A DNA stretch of 64,000 bases, taken from positions 191,686 to 255,685 of the forward strand of contig MPNW01000028.1 of assembly GCA_011800805.1 (NCBI GenBank), written 5' to 3'. Below the pieces are notes generated by a model. That model saw nothing but the letters and a program-made list of their open reading frames with translations, was not told the DNA's origin and did not search any database. The position numbers were made by a program, and so were the translations under genes. This DNA comes from Hirudo medicinalis. Its lineage: Eukaryota; Annelida; Clitellata; Hirudinida; Hirudinidae. Shown in pieces: positions 13,003 to 26,300 of the stretch; within the stretch, counting starts at the first letter, position 1, and every line of letters starts with the position of its first letter.

Positions 13003-16000
13003 ATGGATGACAAACAGCCGGACATGAAGGTAGAATCTGTGCTTGTGTGATTGCCATTGATTGAGATCAATTCCTAATTATATTGTGTACTTACATTGTA
13101 TTTTGTAATTATATTTTATACTGCTTCTCTCAACATCAATAAGTTATCATCTTATTTGTGATGTGAACGTTATGGACACGTACAATTAAATGAGAAGAAC
13201 TGAGACTATTTGATGCATATTCCATTAAATGGATGATGTCCACTGAAATAATAAAACAATTGCATGATATAAATAGCTTGATTGTGTTATTTTAAATAAT
13301 AAGCAGAGTAAGTAAACTCAATGGTTGGTTTTTGTTGAATAATCACCTAAAAGCAATTGATAAATGTGCATTAAAATGGTTAATGCTGTTGCTCTTGTTT
13401 CGATTGTCGTGCATTATTAACTTGAAATGCTACAGTTTCCGCAGAACTTCATGAACCATATAAAGTCAGACTCGACGAGCGATGTTTTCAACCAGGATGC
13501 TTCCAAACAGAAAACTAGCAACTACCCCTCAGTCGATGGTCTGCCAAAGTACTCACATACAAATCAGCTGCAGTTTATGGTGAAGAATGTTATAAAGTCC
13601 ATGATGAATCACAAATATGCATCTCCCTTTGCGAGGCCTGTAGACAAAAAAATATACATGGTAGGGTACTTTAGGCAATATTCGTGATTTTCATAGCATA
13701 TTATTTTGAAGCTGCAGTAGACGAAACAATACATAAATCTGTAGAGATGCAATTTATGCATTACATTACAACTCACTTTATCGATATTTAAGGTTATGTC
13801 GCTGTTTGAGCTGATATTATTTAATTGTAATTGACAAATATTTTCTTTCAGGATTATTACGATGTTATCAAAAGACCCATGGATTTAGGTTTTATAAAAA
13901 AGAAACTGATTGGTAAGCATTACCAGAGTGCTTCAGACTGCATTGCAGACTTCAAGCAAATGTTTGAGAACTGTGAAACTTATAACAGAGACAAGGATGA
14001 TGTGAGAAACAGTTACCTTCAACTCTTTAATGCTATCATTATTTACTTCAATTCAATCTTATATTATCATTACCAGCCTGAAATTTTGAGGATGAATGAT
14101 GAATTGAAAAAATATTTCTACAGTAAAATTGCAAAGTTGCCTGTAAAGGTATGTTTGTTCAGTTTAAATTTATTTAACTTATCCAATTGCAATTACATTT
14201 GGAAAATTCCAGGAGCAGCCTCTGACCCTGAAAGGTAAAACCACCAAAAAGAATCCCAGGACGAGTTTCTCTGGATCCATAAATGGCTCGAATTATGATG
14301 GCGAAAACTCCTCCGACGATGATGTCATTTCGCACAAAAGTGGCATAGGCATGGAAGAACACACCAATTCACCTTCTTCTTTCAATTTTGACTCACAAGA
14401 CAGGAGGATTGAAGAAAGCGTCGTTGGCATCGATTCCGAGTCGAGGAAGTTTTTGAAAAGAAAGGCCGAGGCTCTCGGAGGCACGAGTCCGAACAAAAAC
14501 AAGGGCAGTGGCAGTAGACAGGTTCCAAAAAGGTCTGCCAAAGAATTTAAGCTACCAGAAAATGCGGGTCAAGATATCGACATTGGTGATTTTCCTCCAA
14601 ATTCATCCATGGAGTTAAGATATTGCTTTGATATACTGAGGGAATTCTACAAGAGGCCTCTCTCAGTGAGTATTAATAGATAATTGTTTGCCATTCATCT
14701 GATTTTCAAAAATATACAAATAATGCATCTTTATAAATTCGTCAAAACTTTAAAAATGCCAAGTTTTTGATATGCATTCTTCATAATAATCACAAATGTT
14801 CTTAAAATGATATGCTCACCTTGGCTTAATGTTGGTAACAACAATAATAAATCTAATAATAGAATATAAATTTCCCTGACTTCTTGAATAAGTGTCTCTC
14901 TTTAGGCTCGCACCAGCAGATATTACCAACTTGAAAATAAAACTAATGGAGGAGAAACAGATGAAGATGTTTTAGCCAGGAAGCATTTGTTTATGGACCT
15001 CAACACTGTCTTGGTAGGTTTATCAGAGTTTCATCATTACAATATTAACCAATATTCAATACCATCTAGAATGACTTGCAATTTTCAGAAAAAATTCAAA
15101 CAAAATGATTATGAAGAGCCTGACGAATTTGCGACCGACATGAGGAAAATCTTTACATTCATCTATCGCTTTTCTAAAAACTCCCCTTCACTGGTGAAAG
15201 AGACTCAAGATGTTCAGGTTCTATAAACATTCATTTGGCCACATTCGTGCGTATTAATATTAAATCTCGGTTGGAACTTATTTGATTACATTGCTTGTAG
15301 AATATATTTGAACTGAGGTTTGCCCAAGTTCCATTTTCAAGAAAAAGACAACAGAGCATTTTTAATGTGAAGATTGACAGCCTTATTAAGGTAGTGAAGA
15401 ATATTGGGTACCAGTTAGAAAACCTGAAGGTTAAGGAACCTCCTCTGAAAAGAAGAAAGATTTCAAATGACTCGAGCAGTGTCGACATTGCAGCCACTGT
15501 TGCAGGCTCTGTTCAACCTCTCCAAAACACCTCAAATGATAGGTTGCAACAGAAACCAAAATCCAAGCCTAAGGCACCTATTGGCAATAATAGTTCACAT
15601 CCCCCAAACAAATCGCCTGTTAATAGAAGTCAGCAGCCTCCTCAGAAGCAGCCAGCGAGCACCGAGAAGGAAATCCCCCGAGAGTTTGCCGTGTTCCTCA
15701 AACCAAATGCTAAGGAGCAGAAGATGAATGATGACGAAATGTCTAAGCTCTCATTTGTGATCAGTAAACTTCCTGGTCAGTGCATATTCTCAAATGTTGC
15801 ATATAACCCTTATGGGTTCAATTTTTACAATTATAGTAATGACTTTGATATATTATTTGAATTAATTATTACAGAGAATAATTTATCTTTCCTGATGGGG
15901 TTGCTACACTATTCAGAGCCAGTGGAGGATCCTTCCAAGGAATACACCCTTGATGTTGAGAAACTGAAACTGAGTACCCTGAGAGCTTTAGAGAGATATG

Positions 16001-18598
16001 CCATTTATTGTGTTGGAAGTGAGAAGTATAGTCACATTACAGAACGTAAGTAATACTTGTTGCTTTCCATCAAAATGTTTTTGGAGGACGAGGTTATATA
16101 TCGTCTAAACTTGCTCAGTTCTAGGTTTAGTGTGCAACCTTTCTGTAAAGTGTTCAACCGATCTTCAGTTTATTGTTTCCAACTCAAAATGATCTTTCAT
16201 TTGCAATGTAATTGTTGTTTGATGGTACAAATTGTTTAGAAAAACTTTGTGAATTTGATTTTGGGTTTTGCAATAGATAATTATGCACTCATACAACCTT
16301 TTATTCAGATTTGGATAAAAAGCTGCTGCCTCTATGTGCTGGTATGTAGGAAATTTTGTTGACATGAGTTTTGTGGATGATGCTCGTCTTAGATCATCAT
16401 CTGCAACTGAAGAGTGTTCTGATGCAGGATGTTTTTGATTTAAAAGTGAATTTAACATCCGCTCAGGTCAGTACAAAATTCCCCAACCACCTTCCAAATC
16501 CACTGTGGCTCCTAAGTCTCTCCATCAGCATAATAAAAATTCCTCAATAGGTTTTTATTCTTCGTGTTTTTGCTGCAAATTAAAATTGGTCAAATGGCAT
16601 GCAATGTTAACATTGTAATGCATAGAAGCATTAATGATTCACAAATGACATTTAACACCTATTTATCTCTTTTTTAAATATTTCTTTATTCTTCTAGGCT
16701 TCAGTCAAGATGGAGAAACAAATTTGTCAAACTCTTCCTCTAATTCATCGTCGTCAAACAGTTCTTCATCATTTCTCTCTTCGCCGGAGATGTCACGCCA
16801 ATCGAACGCGACGATTGTCAACAGCGCAAACACGAAGCCTCCCTCGCAACAGTTTTCTGCAGATCAATCCAAGTCACTCAATGGAGACAGCAACAAAAAA
16901 CCAACTCCTACGAATGTCAGGGGTACAAATCAGTCCTCGACCACATCTAAAAGTTCAGATTCTGGTAGGACACCAAATAAGATGTTGCCCGCACGAGAAC
17001 CGACTTCAAAGCTTCCGACCGAAGATGAGGCTAAACCAGAATGTCAAAACACAAAATCATCCCCTGAACAGATGAGTAAAAATCCTATTCCATCCCTTCC
17101 CAGCGAAAAGATCTTGACATCAGAGGAGAAAACGAGTCAAGCAAAACCACAGCCAACCATGAAAGGTATGTCGACCGATTGCGCTGCAAAATGTACAGAG
17201 TCCACGTAGTCCTGATACAATAAGTCTCTTTAGACTCAGGTGCGCCAGCAGTAAAAACTAACGATCATGTTGCTGCCAGCACTGAAGATAAAAATGATGG
17301 GGTGAGGAGATGATTAATCATTCTAGAGAGTTTCCTGTGTTTTTTGTTTAATATAAAGTATGTCATGTTCTATTGGGGGTATTTTTTTTACCACTTTTGT
17401 GATGTGGAAATGTCATTTTTATATTGTCAAGCCAAGTTGAGCTTGTAGTGGGTGCCCATGGTAGCATCAGGAGCTTGACCCTATCAGTAGTTTAGCTATG
17501 AAATTATAATGGAGTTTTTGATATGAGAGTTGCATGTCCATGCAGGAGTGGCAGGCAAAAATGTTTGTTGGATTGTGATTGTTTCAACCTCAATTGTTTT
17601 GCCTTAGCAAAAAGAGATTTTTGTCTTTGTGGGTGAATTACCCTGGTAAATTAATCATTTTTTGAGTTCATAAAAAAACCATAGTATCAATGGGGTACAT
17701 AAACCATTGCAGAATTGATCAATTTGTATACTTTGATTCCATGTTTTATACAATATACATTGCAACAGTTTATGAGTTGCAGGTGAGTTACTAGCAGATG
17801 GTTTAAATTCCTGTACATAATTTTCATTCAGATCAATTGTATTCATTACTATTAATTAATGACTTTTACAGAAGAATGACTTTCAATGATATTACAGGGT
17901 GCCAGGTTCCCAGCATGGGGTTCAATGCTTCAGAAGTCAAAATCCTCGGCGCCACCATTACCCATCCACAACACCAATGAGACTTTCATATTATTCAAAA
18001 AACAGGCAGAGGAGAGAGAGAGGGTTAGTGATGTCATTACCTCAGTCAATGGTTTCATTCTTTAACTCAACTGATAATCCATTTGCAGGAAAAATTGAGT
18101 AAGCAGCAGCAGGAAGAGAGGCGACACAGAATGGAACTGGAGAATGATGAACGACTGAAAAAGGAGAAAGAACTGAAGCAGGCCCAAGATGAAGAGGATG
18201 CCCTGTTTGGTGCCCTGGGCAAGACAAAGCCCCCTGAGCTTCAGCCTGGCTCCTCACGTTCCGCCCCATCTACCATTCCTGCACCAACGAATTCTCACCC
18301 GGCATCTCCAAAGAACGAGAATCAACAGGTTCTCAGCCCTTCTGAAAGGAGACTCATCGAACAGCAAAGAAGAAAGAATGCAGCTGTGAGTATTGCTTGT
18401 GGACATAATTGGTAATTAATGATGATCATGTAATAATGCAAATTTTAAATTCATCAAACGAAGTTAAGTGACAAATTTGTGAAGTATTCAATTCATTCGT
18501 TCTTGCAGAGAGCCTGTCAAATAGATCTGAATGCCCAGAGCGAGATCTTTGCAGCATTTGAGAGGGACCTCCATGGCCAGTCCTTGATGAACCACTGA
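13003..18598 (+). CDS. BRD4: BET-family bromodomain protein (BRD4/fs(1)h type) with divergent bromodomains
   Basis: BET proteins bind acetylated histones and recruit P-TEFb to promoters. Fourteen exons join in phase to 952 codons plus TGA: 13003-13029, 13436-13660, 13852-14001, 14077-14148, 14213-14665, 14906-15013, 15089-15217, 15301-15775, 15875-16045, 16698-17165, 17234-17301, 17898-18023, 18089-18385, 18509-18598. Bromodomain 1 spans about residues 50-158 (YSHTNQLQF, DYYDVIKRPMDLGFIKKKL, acetyl-lysine Asn129 in ETYNRD). A weak second bromodomain spans about 292-400. The ET domain is about 530-605 (KLSFVISKLP, then LKLSTLRALERYAIYC). Ser-rich linkers follow. A C-terminal block has WGSMLQK, a charged Glu/Arg helix and a final IDLNAQSEIFAAFERDL, matching the P-TEFb-binding motif of long BRD4. 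Oddities: SPF replaces WPF in bromodomain 1, and bromodomain 2 has lost its binding-pocket Asn. BRD4 is an orthology-level name for a presumably single invertebrate BET gene. Confidence 0.9.
14002..14076 (+). other. 75-base stop-free intron in bromodomain 1 of the BET gene
   Basis: It starts GTGAGA and ends TTACCAG. The length is a multiple of three, and it is open in the coding frame (25 codons). Removing it restores the bromodomain spacing between NRDKDD and PEILRMNDELKKYF. If retained it adds 25 hydrophobic residues to the BC loop just after Asn129. Confidence 0.85.
15776..15874 (+). other. 99-base stop-free intron in the ET domain of the BET gene
   Basis: It starts GTCAGT and ends ATTACAG, is a multiple of three and has no stop in frame. 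Removing it gives ISKLPENNLSFLMGLL, which matches the ET-domain helix spacing (KLPGEKLGRVVHII in vertebrate BRD4). Retention would add 33 residues after KLP. Confidence 0.85.
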
Positions 18599-19179
18599 TG
18601 CACCACCTGCTGGACTAATTCTGACTGTTTCTCAAATTTGTATAAGATGTGAGACACAAGCTCATACTGAATTTGTATGTGAATTTGTCTCTAGTGCTTG
18701 AGCTTTTTTTAGTAAGAGTTCCAAGGGTATGCTGTACAGAAGAGGATGCAATGATATTCACTTGGCAGAAGAAGCGACTCCTTGACCCTATTTGAGATGT
18801 GTTTGCAACTGCCGAGTTTGCACGTGCACCTGAAGTTTGTGACTGTCCTATAAATGTTCGTCGAAGTATTAAATTACTTTCTCACCACAAATGACCTTAA
18901 TGTTCTTTCTAACCCAACCTTTCTATAATTCTGCATGGGACTTCTTCGAACATTTCTTTTAAAGATCAGCCTTGCGATCCTATCCACTCTTTAATTTGGG
19001 TCCAGTTATAGCAAAGATAATATTTAATATTTTCATTGATCATTCAAAAGTCTGTGATGACAGTTTGTAGAATTTTAATGGCTAAATAGCATAAAGTGTA
19101 AATTTTGTTTTAAGTTCATTTTGTCTATTTGATGGCTTTGACAGTTTTCAATGGTCAAGCTCAGCTCTGTAGGACTGCT

Positions 19180-19185
19180 AATAAA
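19180..19185 (+). promoter_or_regulatory. likely poly(A) signal of the BET gene
   Basis: AATAAA about 580 bases after the BET stop codon, in AT-rich 3' UTR-like sequence and ahead of the convergent CEP290 gene. Confidence 0.5.
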
Positions 19186-20329
19186 AGACTTTTATATGTC
19201 TCGACAAATCGTTTATGATTACACCATGCAATGTAATAGGACGTGTGGATTCAATTATGATCCAGTGTCTTGTAGATTTGTTCCTGTTTTATTTTTAAAA
19301 TCATAAAATGCAAAAGTTTTTAACAACTCATCACGTCTTACTGCAATCCTCGCTTGGTTCGGTTGTGCCGAGCGCAGCCTTAATTCGATTTGATAGACTT
19401 GGTGGCATGTCGTTTTGGACTTTTTATGCATGTACATAAGATGACTGACAAAGTGATCAGAGTGTACCCTAGCAACTCTTGCCCTAGAGGCATGATAAAG
19501 TGTATCCCTAGGTGACTATTGCTACTGCAAACTGGAATATCGTGCTAGTTTTTGTTGTGTTAATTTATTTTTGAATTCGTTAATTACAAACAGGATGGCG
19601 TATTGTGTTGGATTCTTTCTGGCTGCACTTGTTGATTTTCTGCTGATGAAAGCAGTGATGGCATCATCATCGTCATCATCATCATCAGAGAAATTTCTTA
19701 CTAGGTTATTTTTGCTGGGTGAAAAAGGAGTATCCTCTGTACATATATTTATTTGTCTGTCTTGCCTATACTTCTCAACACTCAGATGAATCAAAAGCTA
19801 ATTTTGTTCTTAAGGAATTGGCTCAAAACCACTTTTGAATCCCACAAATAAAAACATGCCTAAAAAGAAACCCTTCTATTAAACCTTTGAATGTTGCAAG
19901 CATGCAAAACAAACGAAATTAATCCTGTTGAGATTACACTTTCAATACTTTTGACCAGATAGTTGAAACCGAAGAAACTTGAGAGATGGTTGCTGCTGAT
20001 TTGGCACTTGGGTTATGGGTTATGGGTTAGTGTCCTTCATCCTCTTCTCATCTGTTGAAATCATGTTTCATTCTCTCATGAGCAAGTTCTTTTAATTGCA
20101 ACCACAAAATGCTACTTTTTGACACAATTATTTAATTTTGTTATGATGCCTTGCGATAAACAATTCTGATGCTTAATTTTAAATTTTGATTTTGTCAATG
20201 TAGTTATGGAATAGCTTGTTGATCATTTCTAATTATAACTGATAAATTAGACCTTTTGAATGAAGCAGTAGTTAAACATATTTGATCTCATAAGTATTGC
20301 TGTTATGCAAGCATTATTCCAACCATGCT
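19186..20329. other. intergenic DNA between convergent BET and CEP290 genes
   Basis: Holds a CAT-rich run near 19665-19688. On the minus strand an open frame (19522-19794) reads as a run of eight Asp, but it has no recognisable domain. I assign no gene here. Confidence 0.5.
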
Positions 20330-20335
20330 TTTATT
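20330..20335 (-). promoter_or_regulatory. likely poly(A) signal of CEP290
   Basis: TTTATT on the plus strand is AATAAA on the minus strand, 25 bases after the inferred CEP290 stop codon (20361-20363). This supports ending the gene here with a very short 3' UTR. Confidence 0.5.
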
Positions 20336-20360
20336 TCTCTATTTTAAGGAGATTTAAGGA

Positions 20361-23300
20361 TTAGAGACTGACCTGTTGTATTGTATCCTGAAGTTCTTTT
20401 ATTTTGCCATCCTGCACAACAAATTGGGATTACCATGAAATTTCCAAGTCAAATTTATTTTAATACCACCTTGATCATCAGCTCCCTCTCCAAAGAGTTG
20501 AGTCTCTTCCCATAAGGCCCGAGATTTGTTTCCTTCCTCCCACACTTTTCATGTTCCTTCCTCAAATCCTCAAGCTCCTGTTCCTTCAGTTCCAGCAGAG
20601 ATTCAGATTGTTTAAGTTTTACTTTAAAAAACAAATCAATCCAGAAGTCTTTCATAGAAATTCTAGAAATTAGAAAATTGCAGCAATGCAGTGCTTACCT
20701 TGATCTCATCAATCTCAGCTCGTTTTTTGTCAACAGCTTTCTTGAGCACAGAAATTATTTTTTCAAGTTCCTTTGGACTCCTTCCACTTTCTCCAATCTG
20801 AAGGAATTTCCATTAATTAAATAAAAAAAACCCAAAATAATCAATAAGAATTGGCAAAGAAATACGTTTAATTATTTGAACCTTTCTGACGCTGCTTGAT
20901 TGTGAGCCAAAAGAAGAAAGAGATTCTCTCGACCTGCTGATCATTTCTCTCTGTTTCTTCTCCGACTTCAAAAAGTCGATGTATTTCTGCTGATCATCCA
21001 GTTTTTCCTGAGAAGTTTCAATTCTCGTCAACAGGAGGGCATTAAAAGCAGTTTACAGGCTTTAGCAACAAAACAGTTCAATGGATGTTCATATTGAATT
21101 AGTTCTTTATCATTTTAACACAAATTAATTTATCAACTTAAATCCTTCCTTTTGCAAAATATGAATGATTAAATTGAAAGTAAACCATAATTCATCCTAA
21201 TGAAAAATCCTCGTCATTGGAAAAATAACAACTAAATAATAACAAGCAACAGATTTAAAAAAATGCAAACCTTTAATCTGGGTGCATCCCTATTTACTTG
21301 CTCAAGTTCAATGTTCAGCTGGAGAATCTTTTCTGAAAGTTCAATGACTCTCTTTTTCAGAATGTTCTCCTTTTGCAGCAACTCCTTATAATCTGGTCCC
21401 TTTTCCTAAGAAAGAAGATGTAAACCACTGCACACTATCAAAATTATTAAACATTAGTAGATTTAAATTGAAATTATTAAAATCACAATCCTGACAAGAA
21501 TTTTAAGCTCACTAAAACTGATGAGTCCTTTCTTTCTAGCTGCAGGATATTTTTGCTGAGCATTTTGTTTTGGGACTGGACTTCCTCCAAATCTCTGTTA
21601 AGTGAAACCTTCTCCTGCCTCAACATGGAGACCTGAGGAAAAATAACCACAAAATATTAAAATTTTTATATTTTATTCCTAAGTTAAATGTCTCCAGTTA
21701 GCAAAATTTCACATACAACAGACTTATTAAACAGACTTAGTTCATTCAGAATTAACCTCATCACTGAGATTCTTTACTTGTCTTTTCAATTCTTGCATCT
21801 GTCCAAACATTGGTGGTGGTCCTTCCTTCTTGGTCATCGAATATCGCACTCTGTCCTTCTGCAATATTTCCTGGTTCCCTTTCTCTCTTGATGGTTAAAG
21901 AATTAATAAACATAATAAGTAAATAATAATAATAATAATATATAATATGACATTATGCAAAGTAGTGTGATTTAGTGAAATCTTTTGATTCAATATTATC
22001 ACATGTCACAACAATGTCACACCAAAATAGTAGAATAAAGTTTGGACCTGTAAGCAGCAGATTTGAGCATGGATGTCATGCTGTTCAACCTCATCAGCTC
22101 AACGTCTTTTTCTCTCAACTGAGTTCGCATCTCCTCACATTTCTTCTCCCATTTATCTCTCCCAGCCTGATTTGTATGAACATTCACACAAATTAACCAA
22201 CATTAGCCCTCATGCTACTATTAGTTTTGTATGTGGAAACTTAATAACCTGTCTACTTTTATATATTTTGTATATATTTATTCATCAAACCCTCCTAGTT
22301 GTACAAACAATTTATTTAAGAGGATTTATTGGAGGTAAATCATTTAAAGCAACTATCATAGAAAATGTAGCAATGTCTAGGAAGTTCGGACATTAAAACA
22401 CATTGTAAGAAAGAAAAGACCTCACAAAATGTGAGTTCACTGACCGACTCTTGTTCGAAAGGCTTCTCAGGTTGGAGTTTGAACTTTTCTAGTTCTTCAA
22501 TGAGGAATTTGTTCCTCCTCCGAAGCTCATCCAGTTCTTGGTAGAAACCTTCTGTCTCGGGTCTCTTGGATGAGTTGAATATTAAACATTTAGGTCTTGA
22601 TTTGTAATTGAGAAATCAATCTAAAGTAAATTTAAAGTAAAAATCTCCCACAGAGATAAAATACTACTCCTATAAAATCTGAAAAATATTTTTAGAAAAG
22701 AGATAAGGTTTGAATTGACACAATAACCTTTTTATCAACAGGTGAAGATGAATTATTGCCTACAGAACTTTAGAAATACCTGTTTGGCCATTGTGTTCAT
22801 GCGTTCAACTTTTTGTCTCAGTTCTTCAACTTCAAGTGAAAGTTTGTCTCTCTCCAGTTGGCATCTTTTCAACATGGCTTCCTTCCTGCCTAGAAAGAAG
22901 ATGAGAAGATTGACATAATGATGTTGAAGATGATGTTGATGATATGCTAGTCAACAATTAGTTATTAATTATTATATAACACAAAGTGACACATAAAATA
23001 ATGTTTTCAAAATATCATGATTAATGAGATATACTTTAAAAAATGAGATGTAATTACAAAATAAATGATTTGAAAGCAAACTTTTAACTTAGTGTAACAT
23101 AATTTATCATCAAATCTCAACAAATCACCAATATTAAGTATCATAATCATGTAGAATTTCATTTAACTTCAAAGCAAACCATCTTTGATACAAACTCAAA
23201 GCATCCTGAACAATTTCTAGCTCTTCTGAAAGTTGAATATCCCTCTCTTTCAATGCTTTGTTGTCATCTTTGGATTTCTTAACTTTCACATTCAATTCTT

Positions 23301-26300
23301 CAACTTTTTCCTGTTAGTGAAAAAACATCAAAACAAGACTGACGACTCCTAATTAATCCATATTCAATATTCGGATAAAAACGTTAAACTGATGATAAAA
23401 TAAAATTGAATTGATAAACATAAATGGATGAACAAAACTGGAGACATTCAAAGTCTTGAAGTCCAAGTACTTCCTGGTGTTTGTTTCTACACTCAGACGG
23501 GCTTCCAATCCTGCCTGATCGGACATGTCAGCTCTCAAGTCTATCAGGGCCTTGCTCAGTGTCTGAAGATAATAAGTTGTTACCATTATTTGATCAATAC
23601 AAAAACTGCTCTGTTTGACAATAGTTCAAACAAATAAACATAGTGCTGAATTGTTTTAAATCTTAAAGACTGCCTAATGCAGGAAAGTCCAATCAGAGCA
23701 CACAATGTAATGAAGTGGATCATTACCACTTGTTGTTGTTTATTTTTAAAAAGTTCTTAGAATTGTTCTGCAAATTATTATTTCAATGGAACATAATTTA
23801 AGAATAATAAAAGATAACAAAATCAAGACAACATTTGAAATTAGCAAATACAATGAAATAGAAATTGGGACCTTAATCTTCTGATCTTTGCATGCCAATT
23901 CATGTTTGAGGTTATCAATGGTCCTCTTCATCATGGTCACAGGAGTTTTTGAAGAATTTGAATCGCTGTGGTGCTGTTGTGATGATGTTACCACCAATGA
24001 TGACTTGTTCATTGAGCCTTCTTCTTGCTTCTGTCTCGACAAGGAATTTTTCCTCTTCATCTCTTTTAGGTTGAATTTGATTTCATCCAGCGACTTTTCA
24101 AGATCACCATTTCGAAGTTCCAGGGTCTTAACTTCTTTACTGTGTTGATCCTTCAGTCTTTAATGTGGTTATTAATAGAAATAATGTTAATGCAATGTAT
24201 AATAGTACTAATATATAAATTATAAGCATCATTTAAAACCAATATCAAACATTAATTATTGAACGTTTGCTTTTCATTCACACTCACTCCTCAAGTTGAT
24301 CTGCAGTTTTTCTCCCCAGATTTTCATATTTTAACTTCCAGTCCTGTATTTCACTCCTGGCCTCAGAAAGATAATCTTTCAGTGAACACGTGACCAATTC
24401 CTGTTCTGCCAACAACTCCTCTAATTCTCCCAATCTTCTGATCTGTAGGCAAAAACAAAAACAACATATTATCTATAGGCAACAACAACAAAGATAACAC
24501 ATGATCCATGAAACAACAACAATAAAACAAAAACCTGGTTTCCTGAGGCAGTGGTTTTGTCAGGTTTTGAAAGGTTTTCGTTTATGATTTTCTTCACTTC
24601 AGCCAAGTTTGCCTCGTGTTTTGAGTGCAGCTGTTCTTGCAATTGTTTGACCTGCAACGTGGTAGCATATAATTGCATCCATGATTCATTGGTCGAACAA
24701 AAACATAACACAAAATGTAGCATCGATATTATCCATCACACTGTCATCTTCACCTCTTTCTCGTATCGATCAGATGACTGCTTGAAATCCTCTTGCAACT
24801 GCTCCAACAACTTTCTGTATTTTGAAAGAGTTTCTTCTTTTTGATCCAATCGTGCCTTTGAGTCAAAGTTCAAAAAAATCATTGCAAGATCTCTTTAAAA
24901 CTTTACTTCATTACAGAATATGCATGTCATCATATTCACATCAACAATTTTGAAGTATGACTAACAACAATAATGCTCATCATTGGCCAACCTCAATGAT
25001 CGGTTTCCAAATACAAGTTGATGTAGGTGCAAATAATTGTTACCTGTAGATCCTGCACAGCCTGCCTTGTGACTTTGACAAGTTTGTCGTTGTCTCTCAA
25101 GTGTCCCTGGGAATCCCAGTTCGATGCACCCCCCAAGTTTTCCTCAAAGAGTTTTGGAATGTGGAGTCGCAGTTCTGCAATCACTCGTTCCCTTCTCACC
25201 AGTTCTCCGTCCTTTTCCCGCAACTTGATCTCCAAGTCCTCGATATTCTGCAATTAGAATTTCATTCGCTACCAATTTTCCAGCATAAGACTTTGGCTTA
25301 ATGGTTGAACTGCAATAAGTTGACAACACATCTTGGATCATCATCAGTACCATTGAGAAGCACACTACATAAATAGTTCAATATTTAAAGCAACATGAAT
25401 GACTCACTTTGCACAGGAGGTTATGTTGAGCTTTTGCTTCTTTCAGTTTCTTCTCTCTATCTTTGATGATGCTCAGTGACTGCTCAAGTTGTTCTGAGAG
25501 AGGCAAGTCAACATTCAGTTCTGAAACCTCTTCTGAAGGAGACTGAATGTAATATTAATATTAATAACAAATAAATAAATAAATAAATTATTTAATTAAT
25601 ATCTGACAACAGCACAACAGGCAGATTTAGGTAATGCTTGTGACATCCATGCATGTTGTCATCGAACAATCCATGATCACTGAACATTCACAACAGATCA
25701 TAAAACTCCTTGTTGTATGTGAATGTATACATGATATATATATTCTTCTTCTTTTATTGAAGCATATGTTATGCCTCCTAACTGCACAACAAGTATTCAA
25801 AAACACATTTAAACAGATTTTCCACAATAAATTAATTAATTATTTTCCACAAATTAATTAATTGTTCCTCATATCGATCGAGCCAACAACGTGATGATGA
25901 AGTTGTACTTCAGCAAAGAACCAACCTTAAATTTATTTCCTGTCAACTGAGACAACTGAACCTCCAAGAACTGAAGATTTCTCTCCAACTCCACTTCTCT
26001 GTGCTCCCACTCCATCTCACTCTCTTCAAACTCCTTTTATGACAACATTAACAACAACATTATTAATGTCAACAGCAACAACGATGTTAATGACAATAGC
26101 AACAACAACATTATTAATGACAACAGCAACAACAATATCCACAACATCAACAACAAATCTGTCAAACATCAGATACGAATGAAATGACGTAATCAATTCA
26201 ATTTGAAAGGTTACTTGTTTTTAACCTGCGTGAGTCTGATTTTATCCTCTTCCAAAAACTTCAAGTCAGCTTCCAATTTCTTTGTCATGCCTTCCATGAA

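Noticed and set aside
13831..14238. Single long BET exon 13852-14148 read without an intron
   Set aside because: The 25 extra hydrophobic residues would break the bromodomain. Excising 14002-14076 restores the family spacing and uses a good GTGAGA donor and TTACCAG acceptor.
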